Origin: Pseudomonadota bacterium
Lineage (GTDB): Bacteria; Desulfobacterota; Desulfobulbia; Desulfobulbales; Desulfocapsaceae
Assembly: GCA_030671085.1 (NCBI GenBank)
Contig: DAOVAI010000002.1
Location: 1 to 59,118, forward strand
Length of the DNA stretch: 59,118 nucleotides
Reading direction: 5' to 3'
A program made the translations under genes and the position numbers. Below the pieces are notes generated by a model. The model did not search any database, had not been told where the DNA came from, and was given only the letters and a program-made list of their open reading frames with translations. Shown here piece by piece: positions 49,901 to 58,999 of the stretch. The first letter of the stretch is position 1. Every line of letters begins with the position of its first letter.

Positions 49901-50605
49901 TTTACCGATATAAGAGCCGAGTACACCAATACCCTGGAGCAGGATAAGCTTGGCCTTACTTTGGCTGAATACTCCCTCCAGTCTCCCCACTTCTTCACTG
50001 AGTTTTCCTAGATCCTGATCATTAATCTCCCAATCAATCCCCAACACCAGTCCTTTGAGAGCCTTGAGTTCACTTTCATTTTCCTGCTCACTTCTCGCTT
50101 CTGATGCAGCTGGTTGCTTTTCGACCGTTTCTTGTGCAGTCGACTGGGGACCTGATTCAGTAATCTGCCCCTTTAGCTGATCAAATTTTTTAACATCTTC
50201 CAGGAGAATCTTTTTTTTCTCTTCCTCACTTATTATCTCTTCAGAAGAAACAATTTTTTCCAGGTTATAGTAAAATGTGAGGAGCAGTTTGATGGCATTG
50301 GGATGGGCATTGGCTTTTTCTTTGTAGATATACTTCCCTATCTTGTCCAACCCCTGAATATAAACCTGTTTTATTTTATCACCGGCCCAGACGTCATTCA
50401 GATCGAGAAGCTCCTCCTCCAGCTCTTGAAGGATTTTATCAGTTATTTCCCAATCAATGGAGAGGATGATTGCTTTCAAACGGGCAATGGGAGATTCCTC
50501 ATCGCCGCTAAATTCGAACAGATTAATAGAATCCGTAGAAAAGGACTCATTTTCATCCATGCCAACGGTCAGATCATCATATTGATTTTCACTATGCTGT
50601 GTCAC
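46943..50605 (-). CDS. Giant acidic repeat protein (1220 aa), putative MglA-associated scaffold
   Basis: Two about 110-aa helical repeats at the N-terminus, long Glu/Asp-rich region with seven LSFLDEE repeats and other repeated motifs, C-terminal helical domain and coiled coil; 12 nt from MglA-like gene. Confidence 0.85.
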   Translation of the reverse strand: MTQHSENQYDDLTVGMDENESFSTDSINLFEFSGDEESPIARLKAIILSIDWEITDKILQELEEELLDLNDVWAGDKIKQVYIQGLDKIGKYIYKEKANAHPNAIKLLLTFYYNLEKIVSSEEIISEEEKKKILLEDVKKFDQLKGQITESGPQSTAQETVEKQPAASEARSEQENESELKALKGLVLGIDWEINDQDLGKLSEEVGRLEGVFSQSKAKLILLQGIGVLGSYIGKKGSQSNSNAFTLLHSFYSTLEKISLTEISGEEEKEILLAEVEKFNAFKAEISGEKSATPAGISDAKADSERGELSPAAESPVPAFSGDESGETTVQDDNSLKVASDVEARLSSVFGDEFEEQQESAASEESALAGIDVETEADDDSDEEALPYTDGTIAPALADVKQESSFSVDSLADELAGSKEDAGLEPEEPAEDVLQGVEVETEADDDSEEEALPLQEGALAPALLGSDEELGLDEEHTAAEFGETDSGDLEDRLESFFSDEIESSSEEWSSKEEKESTEESVDDESVVAAVSDVYEDEGQTLFVAEDVSEELSFLDEEVPAPALEESDEHPLAEDVVTAEDVSEELSFLDEEPAPALEETDEYPAAADVETEEEVSEGLSFLDEEPALALEETDEYPAAEDVVTAEEVSEELSFLDEEVPAPAHEEIDEHPAAADVVTEEEVSEGLSFLDEEPALALEETDEYPAAEDVVTEEDVSEELSFLDEEVPAPAHEEIGEHPAAEDEEIAEEVSQSLSFLDEDEVTAPIADETDEQAAEEGLIDETEPRPVDFAEEVSTGEEIQFTVPGEEVSDEAIESVSEEESGDDDIIEFIVPGEEFVTDQAPVSSDLQESEEVVFEAVDDDVEVDPLPGEDSDVLSSSNITAEEETVEFVEVVEEEPVSALDDEEDEQLFEDYAPELPGSSQVVAAVISQETDEEEQDLFSEESAESTDKTEALSEETLLQEEGEYDEYSPDLPGSQPDEDLLEQDGTDLFSEAEQEDQAEEVVAIAAETAEEEPVSPDFEPDTDTTEAVTGSDSDEFALLQSCVHSLQGEINGAGIQALFNAINVLRNQRNFTYTEKIFLQLLSSIGQHLETWETASRPASFQLLEKVFSALELSASAPPSTDQIQQQLLECTSQVLLLQQRNISSRESAGNGDETKDASAEMTADPITMEEVETQEVESSATSEKENALMTFVQQEMTQMRQIFHDEISMLRKELADRR

Positions 50606-50616
50606 CGTTCATTTCC

Positions 50617-51222
50617 CTAGAGTAATTTTTTCTGTATAGAGACAACTGTTGAAGAAATAATTTTCTTCAACGTTGCTGCAACATTGTACCCGGTTATGGC
50701 ACTTGCCTCGCAATCAGGCACCTTTAATCGGCTGTTCAGGTCATTTCGCAAAACAGCCGTGGGTAAAATAGGCACACCATGATCTTTCAGATCAACTTTA
50801 TTGTACTGGATAACCAGTGGAATTTTAAAGATAGACTCTTTATAGTCCTGAAGATTCTCATGAAGCTGGTTCAGAGAACGGATATTTTTCTCCCGTTGTT
50901 TCTCCATGGCATCGGCAACGAATACAACCCCATCTACACCTTTTAACACAAGTTTACGTGTTGCATTATATTTTACCTGCCCGGGAACTGTGTAGAGCTG
51001 AATTTTAATATCGTAGCCTTTAATCTGCCCCATATCAAAAGGGAGAAAATCAAAGAACAATGTACGATCGCCGTGTGTTTTCAGGCTGACCATTTCCGAT
51101 TGAATCTGGTCTCGAAATTTACGGTTAATATATTCAAGATTTGTCGTTTTCCCACAGCGGCCAGGTCCGTAATAAACAATTTTAACCTGTACGACCTTAT
51201 CCTTTAAATTGATAAAACTCAC
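50617..51222 (-). CDS. MglA-family small Ras-like GTPase
   Basis: VKIVYYGPGRCGKTTNLEYINRKF, FFDFLPFDMGQIKGYDIKIQLYTVPGQVKYNATRKLVLKGVDGVVFVADAM, IQYNKVDL. Confidence 0.92.
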   Translation of the reverse strand: MSFINLKDKVVQVKIVYYGPGRCGKTTNLEYINRKFRDQIQSEMVSLKTHGDRTLFFDFLPFDMGQIKGYDIKIQLYTVPGQVKYNATRKLVLKGVDGVVFVADAMEKQREKNIRSLNQLHENLQDYKESIFKIPLVIQYNKVDLKDHGVPILPTAVLRNDLNSRLKVPDCEASAITGYNVAATLKKIISSTVVSIQKKLL

Positions 51223-51281
51223 GCTTCACCCTCTACATAAATTTATCTATATCCTACAGGGAATTGATGCCGAATAAACAA

Positions 51282-51686
51282 TCAACCATTACTGCCTTCC
51301 CAGACCTTTCGAATCTGTTCAATGGCCTCAACTACATTCAACCTAAGAAACCCAAGTGAGATTTCCTTACCGAACATGGAAATGAGGAGAAGCTCGTCAT
51401 CGATCTTACTGAAATGAATATTAGACTCCTGGCCTTTATGAAAGAGAAGTGAGAACTCTGCCTCTCCTACAAGTTTGGCCATTGCATCTACTGTGGCAAA
51501 ATTGCCTGCGGCCAGGGCAGCAAAAGAATACACATCATACTTGCTTTCACCGTTATCTTTGGCGGTAATAATATTCCCAGCCATGTCAATAATGATGACA
51601 CAATTGACACCAAGTTTTATTAGTTTGTCAGACAAAATCGTATCGATTTGCTCAAGCTGCTCCTGACTGACGATTCCATAATTCAT
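51282..51686 (-). CDS. Roadblock/LC7 domain protein (MglB-like)
   Basis: 134 aa; GVNCVIIIDMAGNIITAKDNGESKYDVYSFAALAAGNFATVDAMAKLVGEAEFSLLFHKGQESNIHFSKI. Confidence 0.88.
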   Translation of the reverse strand: MNYGIVSQEQLEQIDTILSDKLIKLGVNCVIIIDMAGNIITAKDNGESKYDVYSFAALAAGNFATVDAMAKLVGEAEFSLLFHKGQESNIHFSKIDDELLLISMFGKEISLGFLRLNVVEAIEQIRKVWEGSNG

Positions 51687-52058
51687 GCCAAGTACCTCTT
51701 TCCTTAATTACGAACCACTACTTTTGGTTCCTCTTGATTCTATTTGCTCTGTTGCTCTGCCCATCATTCGAGAAAAACATCTTACTTATCAGGCTGTTAA
51801 GTCATCTGCTCTTTTTTCTGCCTCACCATTGGGCTAAATTTTCCAAAACTGCACTGTCCTTTTCATTAAAAATTGAGAGAATCCACAAACAATACGATTG
51901 TCAGTATACGACAGATTTATATCGATATGAAGTTGTTTTTTTCATTTTTTCTAAAAAAATCATAGCGATATAGCAAGACAGGTTTCCCCATTGACAAGGC
52001 GTAACCTAACACAGTGATTTCACTAACCTTATAACAAGCACAACTGGTCCACACCGTT

Positions 52059-53792
52059 TCATACCCATAGGCCTACATGCTGAAATGTATCTACATCAAC
52101 GAGACCAAGGTCCGTCATCTTGAGATGAGGAATAACAGGAAGGGCAAGAAAACTCATGAGCATAAAAGGATCCTTTACCAGAACCCCAAGCTCTGCAGCA
52201 GACGCGAGTAAAGATGAGAAGTCATCAGCAACTTCCTGAGCTTCAGCGGTAGACATCAATCCCGCCACATTTAAGGAGAGGGAGGCAAGAACTCTTCCAC
52301 CTTCAACCACGGCAAGCCCACCACCTTGACGAACAATGGTTTCAACCGCCAATGTCATATCTTGATCATCAACCCCCACCACCGTGATATTGTGAGAATC
52401 ATGACCGACAGTAGAGGCGAGTGCCCCTCTTTGCAGTCCTATCCCCTGTACAAATCCCAAGCCCTTATTTCCTGTAAACTTGTGCCGTTCAATAACAGCG
52501 AGTTTTGCAACATCATTCTCTGGATCGGCGACAGCCATACCGTTGATGATTTTAACGGGAAGTTCTACTGCTTCGGTGATGAGCTGATCTTTTACAATCC
52601 TGATTACCCTTGCCAACTTAGCCTTTGCAGGGATGGTGAAGGAAATTTCTTTTATATCCACGTGCACCGAGGCAAACACCTCAGGAAATCTGTTGGCCAG
52701 CACCGCCGTATTGGTTTTTCCGGTGTTGTTTTTTTCCACCACCTGTTTCCCTCCTGCAAAGATCATCCTGGGCCTGATATCAGAGAGATCATCAAAAAGA
52801 ACAAGATCTGCTCGATATCCTGGGGCAACAGCACCTCGGTCAACCAGATGAAAATAGTTGGCCACATTAATTGTCACCATCTGAATAGCTGTAACAGGAT
52901 CAAGTCCTAACTTGATTGCTTTGCGTAAAATGCGATCGAGATGTCCATCAACCAAAAGATCATGGGGGTGACAGTCATCCGTGACCAGAAGGCATCGATG
53001 ACTGTTTTTCTCTGTAACTGCAGGAAGCAGTGCTGCAAGATTTTTAGCAGTGGATCCCTCACGTATAAAAAGAAACATTCCTGCACAAAGCTTTTCCTTA
53101 CCCTCTTCTGCCGTGGTACATTCATGATCCGACATGATCCCGGCAGTGACATAGGCCTGAAGATCTTTACCTGACAAACCGGGGGCATGCCCGTCCACAG
53201 GAACATTCTTGTTTTTACCCAGTAGAAGTTTCTTGAGCACCTCCTCATCCCCGCACAGGACTCCCGGGAAATTCATCATCTCTGCAACACCTACCACCCG
53301 TGAAGAATGAAGTATTTTTTCCATATCTATGGAATCCAAAGAAGCTCCCGAAGTCTCTAGGTGCGTCGCCGGGACACAGGAAGGGGCCATGATATAAAAA
53401 CTGCACAACAGATCTGCACTTTCTTCCAGCATAAAGTCTATTCCTGCAGTCCCTGCAACATTGGCAATTTCATGGGGATCACAAACAACCGTTGTTGTCC
53501 CATGGGGTAAAACAGTCCTGGCAAACTGCTTTGGCGAGAGCATGGAACTTTCAACATGAATATGCCCTTCCATAAATCCCGGACAGACATAGGAACCGTT
53601 GCAGTCAATTTCCTTTACCCCGGAATAATCACCTATTCCTGCAATTCGTTCCCCACAGATCGCCACATCAGCCTGCACAATTTCTCCACAGAACACATCT
53701 ATAATACGGCAATTTTTCAGCACACAATCTGCCGGCTCCACACCTCTTGCCTGCTGAATCCTTGTTCGCATTGTTGTTCCTGTCTCCATCAT
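52059..53792 (-). CDS. ade: Adenine deaminase
   Basis: 577 aa; YVCPGFMEGHIHVESSMLSPKQFARTVLPHGTTTVVCDPHEIANVAG, DGHAPGLSGKDLQAYVTAGIMSDHECT, LVTDDCHP, VGHDSHNITVVG. Confidence 0.95.
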   Translation of the reverse strand: MMETGTTMRTRIQQARGVEPADCVLKNCRIIDVFCGEIVQADVAICGERIAGIGDYSGVKEIDCNGSYVCPGFMEGHIHVESSMLSPKQFARTVLPHGTTTVVCDPHEIANVAGTAGIDFMLEESADLLCSFYIMAPSCVPATHLETSGASLDSIDMEKILHSSRVVGVAEMMNFPGVLCGDEEVLKKLLLGKNKNVPVDGHAPGLSGKDLQAYVTAGIMSDHECTTAEEGKEKLCAGMFLFIREGSTAKNLAALLPAVTEKNSHRCLLVTDDCHPHDLLVDGHLDRILRKAIKLGLDPVTAIQMVTINVANYFHLVDRGAVAPGYRADLVLFDDLSDIRPRMIFAGGKQVVEKNNTGKTNTAVLANRFPEVFASVHVDIKEISFTIPAKAKLARVIRIVKDQLITEAVELPVKIINGMAVADPENDVAKLAVIERHKFTGNKGLGFVQGIGLQRGALASTVGHDSHNITVVGVDDQDMTLAVETIVRQGGGLAVVEGGRVLASLSLNVAGLMSTAEAQEVADDFSSLLASAAELGVLVKDPFMLMSFLALPVIPHLKMTDLGLVDVDTFQHVGLWV

Positions 53793-53947
53793 CTACCTCT
53801 CATCATTTGTACAACATCCTGTCTTTTCACAAAAAACATCAACCACCTGTCACAGAGAAGAACAGATCCAAATATAAATGTGTTTCTTTACGCCACAAAA
53901 CTCTTTTTTCAGATATTTCGCCATTGCAGTAGCTGGTTGAATCTGCT

Positions 53948-54796
53948 ATGAAACACCTGGTGATTCATATGAAAAAAGAAAAACCTTCCATACCGTCTGT
54001 TGACAGCAAAAGCTTTTTCGTAGATACCCATTGCCATCTCGACATGGAGAGCTATACGGGTGACCTGGATAAAACCCTGGCACGGGCTAAAGAGCATGGG
54101 GTGCACTCCATCATCACCATTGGTATCGATGAAAAAAGCTCAATTGGTGCGGTTGATCTAGCAAAAAAACATGCCATAATCAAGGCCACCGTTGGTATCC
54201 ATCCCCACGATGTTGACCAGATAAGGCCTGGCACCTATCAACGTTTACAAACCCTAGTCGCAGAAAACAAGGAGCACATCGTTGGCTATGGAGAAATCGG
54301 CCTCGACTATGCAAAACGTTACGCAGAACCCTTTGCTCAAAAAAAGGCCTTTTGCGAACAGCTGGAGCTGGCCAAAGAACTTGAGCTGCCGGTTATTATC
54401 CATGATCGAGATGCCCACAGCGACACACTGTCCCTCCTTCACCAGTCAGGACCATTCCCCCAGGGCGGCGTTATGCACTGCTTTTCCGGTGACATTCAAC
54501 TGGCAGAGCAGGTAGTGGAGATGGGTTTCTATCTCTCCATCCCGGGTGTTGTCACCTTTAAAAACGGTATTGAACTGCAGAAAGTTGCAGCTGCAGTTCC
54601 CCTTGAATCTCTGCTCCTGGAAACCGATGGTCCATTTCTTGCCCCTGTTCCCTGGAGAGGCAAACGCAATGAACCCTCCTACCTGCCCTACACAGCCGCA
54701 AAAGTAGCAGAACTCCGAGGAATCACTCTTGAAGAGGTGGCAGACCAAACCAGCATAAATGCCCAGACTCTCTTTCGATACAGTGTATCCCATTAA
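53948..54796 (+). CDS. tatD: TatD-family DNase
   Basis: FVDTHCHLDMESYTGDLDKTLARAKEHGVHSIITIGID, ATVGIHPHDV, GYGEIGLDYAKRYAEPFAQKKAFCEQLELAKELELPVIIHDRDAH, LLETDGPFLAPVPWRGKRNEPSYL. Confidence 0.94.
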   Translation: MKHLVIHMKKEKPSIPSVDSKSFFVDTHCHLDMESYTGDLDKTLARAKEHGVHSIITIGIDEKSSIGAVDLAKKHAIIKATVGIHPHDVDQIRPGTYQRLQTLVAENKEHIVGYGEIGLDYAKRYAEPFAQKKAFCEQLELAKELELPVIIHDRDAHSDTLSLLHQSGPFPQGGVMHCFSGDIQLAEQVVEMGFYLSIPGVVTFKNGIELQKVAAAVPLESLLLETDGPFLAPVPWRGKRNEPSYLPYTAAKVAELRGITLEEVADQTSINAQTLFRYSVSH

Positions 54797-54801
54797 TTTC
54801 C

Positions 54802-55497
54802 ATGATTGCTGACAACCTGCAAACAATCCGCAAGACAATAACAGATACCGCCTTGAACTGCGGCCGAGATCCCTCCACCATTAAACTTGTTGCTGTCTCT
54901 AAACGTCACCCCTCAGCAAGTATCAGGGAGGCCATGGCAGCAGGCCAGGATCTGTTTGGAGAAAATTACATTCAGGAAGCAGCAGAAAAATATCGTACCA
55001 TCGGTACTGGGGCTTCATTTCATTTTATCGGCCACCTGCAGTCCAATAAGGCGAAGCTTGCCGCTGAACTGTTTACCATGATTGAAACAATAGATCGATA
55101 TAAGCTGGCGAAAACTCTCCATGGCCACCTTGAGAAACTGGGCAAGAGCTTAGACGTTCTCGTCCAGGTGAACATCGGCAGGGATCCCAAAAAGTCTGGT
55201 GTCCTGCCCGAAGAAACAGAAGTTCTCTTGAAAAAAATTGCTCCTTTTTCCAGGTTACGCATTAGGGGCTTAATGACCATGCCGCCTTTTACCATGGATC
55301 ATAATGAGAGCAGGAGTTATTTCAAGGCGCTTCGTCTCCTGGGCCTTGAGCTGGGAGAAAAAAGCCTTTTTTTCGACAATGAATCCATAGAACTTTCCAT
55401 GGGGATGTCTCACGACTTTCCTGTGGCCATTGAAGAGGGCGCGACAATTATCCGTATCGGAACAGCGATTTTTGGCGAAAGACCTCTTCAGCAGTAA
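54802..55497 (+). CDS. YggS-family PLP homeostasis protein
   Basis: IKLVAVSKRHPSASIREAMAAGQDLFGENYIQEAAEK, FHFIGHLQSNKAKL, VLVQVNIGRDPKKSGV, LSMGMSHDFPVAIEEGATIIRIGTAIFG. Confidence 0.94.
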   Translation: MIADNLQTIRKTITDTALNCGRDPSTIKLVAVSKRHPSASIREAMAAGQDLFGENYIQEAAEKYRTIGTGASFHFIGHLQSNKAKLAAELFTMIETIDRYKLAKTLHGHLEKLGKSLDVLVQVNIGRDPKKSGVLPEETEVLLKKIAPFSRLRIRGLMTMPPFTMDHNESRSYFKALRLLGLELGEKSLFFDNESIELSMGMSHDFPVAIEEGATIIRIGTAIFGERPLQQ

Positions 55498-55593
55498 GTG
55501 ATCAAAGGAGAGTGGCACCCGGAGGGCGCTCAACCTGCAACCAAGTAAGTTCATTCACCATTGACCTTACATTAATCTAAGAGAAACAAAACT

Positions 55594-56904
55594 ATGAAAA
55601 TCACAATGATAGGCACTGGGTATGTGGGACTGGTCACCGGTACCTGTTTTGCTGAATTCGGCCACCATGTCACCTGCGTAGACAAAGATACAGCAAAAAT
55701 TGACAAACTTCTGCATGGCTCTATCCCCATCTACGAACCAGGTCTTGACGCCTTGGTAGACAAGACTGTCAGGGAAGGCCGCTTGCAATTCACCTCGGAC
55801 CTGAAAGAGGCCGTTGCAGGTGCAGAGGCGATTTTTCTTGCCGTTGGCACACCGACCAGCAGGCGCGGAGACGGCTATGCCGATCTCACTTACATTTACC
55901 AGGCCAGTAAAGAACTGGCAGTCCACCTCCAGGGCTATACCGTGATCATCGACAAAAGCACTGTCCCCACCGGGACTGCTAATGAGGTGGCAAGGATAAT
56001 CAGAGAGACCAATCCCGATGCTGATTTTGACGTGGCCTCAAATCCCGAATTTTTACGAGAGGGAGCAGCAATAACTGACTTCATGCGTCCAGACAGGGTT
56101 GTTATCGGTGTTGAAACCGAGAGAGCAGAAAAAACACTGCGGGAAATCTACCAACCTCTCTTCCTCCAGGAAACACCCATTGTCAAAACCGATATTCAAA
56201 CAGCCGAATTGACAAAATATGCAGCCAACGCCTTTCTCGCCGCCAAAATCAGCTTTATTAATGAAATTGCTCTCCTCTGTGACACCATTGGTGCAGACGT
56301 AATATCTTTGGCCAAGGGTATCGGCATGGATGGTCGAATTGGTTCGAAATTCCTTCACCCCGGCCCCGGATACGGTGGTTCCTGCTTTCCCAAGGACACC
56401 CTGGCACTCATGCGGATTGCCCAGGAGCATGGTCAAAACCTGCGAATTGTTGAAGCAACGGTGGAAGTGAATGCAGCCCAGAAGGCAAAAATGGTCAAAA
56501 AAATACGCGATGCTGTGGGTGGGAGTGAAGCAGGAAAGACCATCGCGGTCCTAGGTCTTACTTTCAAACCTGAAACCGACGACATGCGGGAATCCCCTTC
56601 TGTCACTATCCTCCCGGCCCTTTTGGAAAAAGGTGCAACAATCAGGGCACATGACCCCTTTGGCATGGAAGAGGCTGAAAAAATCATGCCCCCTGGTATC
56701 GATTACACCGAAAATGCCTACGATGCATGCACAGATGCCGATGCGGTCATCCTGATGACTGAATGGAATCAGTATCGAGCCCTGGATCTCAACAAACTTG
56801 CCGGGCTCATGCGCCATCAGATTTTTATCGACCTTCGCAATGTCTATGCCCCTGAAACGGTTAAGGCTGCAGGCTTTCAGTACGTGGGAGTTGGCAGGTC
56901 TTAA
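55594..56904 (+). CDS. ugd: UDP-glucose 6-dehydrogenase
   Basis: MKITMIGTGYVGLVTGTCFAEFGHHVTCVDKD, VDKSTVPTGTA-like segment, SNPEFLREGAAITDFMRPDRVVIG, GPGYGGSCFPKDTLAL, LGLTFKPETDDMRESPS. Confidence 0.95.
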   Translation: MKITMIGTGYVGLVTGTCFAEFGHHVTCVDKDTAKIDKLLHGSIPIYEPGLDALVDKTVREGRLQFTSDLKEAVAGAEAIFLAVGTPTSRRGDGYADLTYIYQASKELAVHLQGYTVIIDKSTVPTGTANEVARIIRETNPDADFDVASNPEFLREGAAITDFMRPDRVVIGVETERAEKTLREIYQPLFLQETPIVKTDIQTAELTKYAANAFLAAKISFINEIALLCDTIGADVISLAKGIGMDGRIGSKFLHPGPGYGGSCFPKDTLALMRIAQEHGQNLRIVEATVEVNAAQKAKMVKKIRDAVGGSEAGKTIAVLGLTFKPETDDMRESPSVTILPALLEKGATIRAHDPFGMEEAEKIMPPGIDYTENAYDACTDADAVILMTEWNQYRALDLNKLAGLMRHQIFIDLRNVYAPETVKAAGFQYVGVGRS

Positions 56905-56962
56905 GCTCTTTTACCACCTGACACCGAGGGGTGAAACTCCTGTCTCTGCAAAACCAGGAAAC

Positions 56963-57008
56963 AAAAAAGGCGTCGTTCCATTGTATTGGAACGACGCCTT
57001 TTTTTTTG
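56963..57008. terminator. Bidirectional Rho-independent terminator between convergent genes
   Basis: AAAAAAGGCGTCGTTCCA-TTGTAT-TGGAACGACGCCTTTTTT. Confidence 0.9.
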
Positions 57009-57032
57009 GGAAAATAATCCTTAAAGCGACAA

Positions 57033-57281
57033 TCAGACTTTTTTGGCAGAAGCACGCTTGGCTGCTTTCAAAGGATTAATACGTACGGTGACCACCTTAA
57101 TCTCAGGCTTGGCATGGGTAGCAAAATTACAAATCCCAAGGCGCCATTTTGCTTCTGGTTTGAGATAGGACTGGCAGAATTGTGCACCGGCCTCTTCCAC
57201 AATCCTCCCACACCCTTCACACTTTTCAACAACAGGTTGAAAATTCCTTTCGCTATAACTCATGGCAGCTTGACTCTGCAT
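57033..57281 (-). CDS. PxxKW-family cysteine-rich protein
   Basis: 82 aa; CEGCGRIVEEAGAQFCQSYLKPEAKWRLGICNFATH. Confidence 0.8.
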   Translation of the reverse strand: MQSQAAMSYSERNFQPVVEKCEGCGRIVEEAGAQFCQSYLKPEAKWRLGICNFATHAKPEIKVVTVRINPLKAAKRASAKKV

Positions 57282-57691
57282 ATTGTTCTCCTCAAGGTAT
57301 AAAAACCAATGCTATTATTTTATTGAATATCTGAGAGCTCCGCTCACAGCTTGCTATCGGAAATCCACAGAACTTTATATTTTACCAGGACAGCCCATTT
57401 AAAACAAGAACAAAAAAACAAAAGGAGAAGATACCGCCTTAAAAAAACATCACTTGATCACAAAAGATGACCCTCTTGGGGAAAATGACATCCTCCCATT
57501 GAGTGTCTCCCCATCTCGAGAGACATCATTCTTTGTCTTTCTTCAAAAAAAATAAAGATATCAGTAGACTTCCTTGTAATCTCCAACTTCATGATATAGA
57601 ATGACATTTGTTCCATTGAAACAATTAATCCATGCATTCATTATAGTTACATCCAACCCAGACGAATTCGGATTTAGCAGGAGAGAACATA

Positions 57692-58903
57692 ATGCCTATC
57701 TACACATGGAAAGGTATCAATTCACAAGGTGTCAAACGTAAGGGGGAAATCGAGTCCCCTAATCAGGCTGCAGCTCTTGCCCATGTCAAGCGCCTTCGCA
57801 TTCAAGACCCGATTATTAAGGAAAAGCCCAAAGACATCCTGGCGAATATCTCCTTTTTTAAACCAAAGGTAACCGGCAAGGATTTAGTCATCTTTGTCAG
57901 GCAGCTCTCCACCATGATTGATGCCGGCCTGCCGTTGGTTCAGGGTCTGGAGATCCTAGGCAAACAGCAGGAAAACTCCACCTTCAAAAAAGTCCTTACT
58001 GACATCAGGATGGATGTCGAAACTGGAACCACCTTTGCCGATGCCATGCGGAAACATCCCAAGGTGTTTGACAACCTCTTTGCCAACATGATCGAAGCCG
58101 GAGAAACCGGAGGTATCCTAGACACCATCCTTGGTCGCCTTGCTCTCTTCATGGAAAAATCCATGGCCTTGAAGAAAAAGATCAAGGGAGCCATGACCTA
58201 TCCAGCGATCTGTCTTGCCATTGCCGCTCTCATCCTTGTGGTCATTTTGGTATTCGTCATTCCTGTATTTGAAGAGATGTTTGCCAGCTTTGGCTCAGCA
58301 CTCCCCATGCCCACCCAGATCGTGGTAAATATGTCCAACACTTTCAAATCCAATTTTCTCTGGATAGGCATGGGAGTAGTTGCTGTTTTTTATACTATCA
58401 AAAAGATATACAATTCGGAAACAGGGCGAAAAAAGATGGATGCCATGATTCTCTGGGCCCCTGTTGCCGGCCCCCTGGTAAGAAAAGTTGCTGTTGCCAA
58501 ATTCACCAGGACCCTCAGCACCATGCTCCAGAGTGGTGTACCCATCCTTGATGCATTACAGGTCGTTGCCAAGACCGCCGGTAATAAGGTTATTGAGGCT
58601 GCAGTATTTAATGTTGCCGACAGTATTGCTGAAGGCCGCCCCATAGCCGAACCCCTTGAAGAAAGTGGCGTATTTCCCAACATGGTTGTGCAGATGATCA
58701 ACGTTGGTGAATCGGTTGGTGCCCTGGACACCATGCTTGCCAAGATTGCTGATTTTTATGATGAAGAAGTTGATCAGGCCGTGGAAAACCTGACGGCAAT
58801 GATCGAGCCTTTTATGATGGTTTTTCTTGGAGGAATGATTGGTGGTCTCGTCATTGCCATGTATCTTCCGATTTTTTCAATGGCGAGTGCTGTTGGCGGA
58901 TAA
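57692..58903 (+). CDS. pilC: Type IV pilus / type II secretion inner-membrane protein (PilC/GspF family)
   Basis: 403 aa; FVRQLSTMIDAGLPLVQGLEILGKQ, FDNLFANMIEAGETGGILDTILGRLA, KFTRTLSTMLQSGVPILDALQVVAKTAGN, MVVQMINVGESVGALDTMLAKIADFYDEEVD. Confidence 0.94.
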   Translation: MPIYTWKGINSQGVKRKGEIESPNQAAALAHVKRLRIQDPIIKEKPKDILANISFFKPKVTGKDLVIFVRQLSTMIDAGLPLVQGLEILGKQQENSTFKKVLTDIRMDVETGTTFADAMRKHPKVFDNLFANMIEAGETGGILDTILGRLALFMEKSMALKKKIKGAMTYPAICLAIAALILVVILVFVIPVFEEMFASFGSALPMPTQIVVNMSNTFKSNFLWIGMGVVAVFYTIKKIYNSETGRKKMDAMILWAPVAGPLVRKVAVAKFTRTLSTMLQSGVPILDALQVVAKTAGNKVIEAAVFNVADSIAEGRPIAEPLEESGVFPNMVVQMINVGESVGALDTMLAKIADFYDEEVDQAVENLTAMIEPFMMVFLGGMIGGLVIAMYLPIFSMASAVGG

Positions 58904-58999
58904 AAAAAACACTCTGACGGTTGACTTTATTCTCCTGACGCATATCATTAAGTACGGAGTTTAAAAAACAATTGACTATTTACAGAGGAGGATTCAATC

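Noticed and set aside
53793-53947. Possible purine riboswitch upstream of ade
   Set aside because: No recognisable purine-aptamer core or three-way junction seen by eye; would need an Infernal scan.
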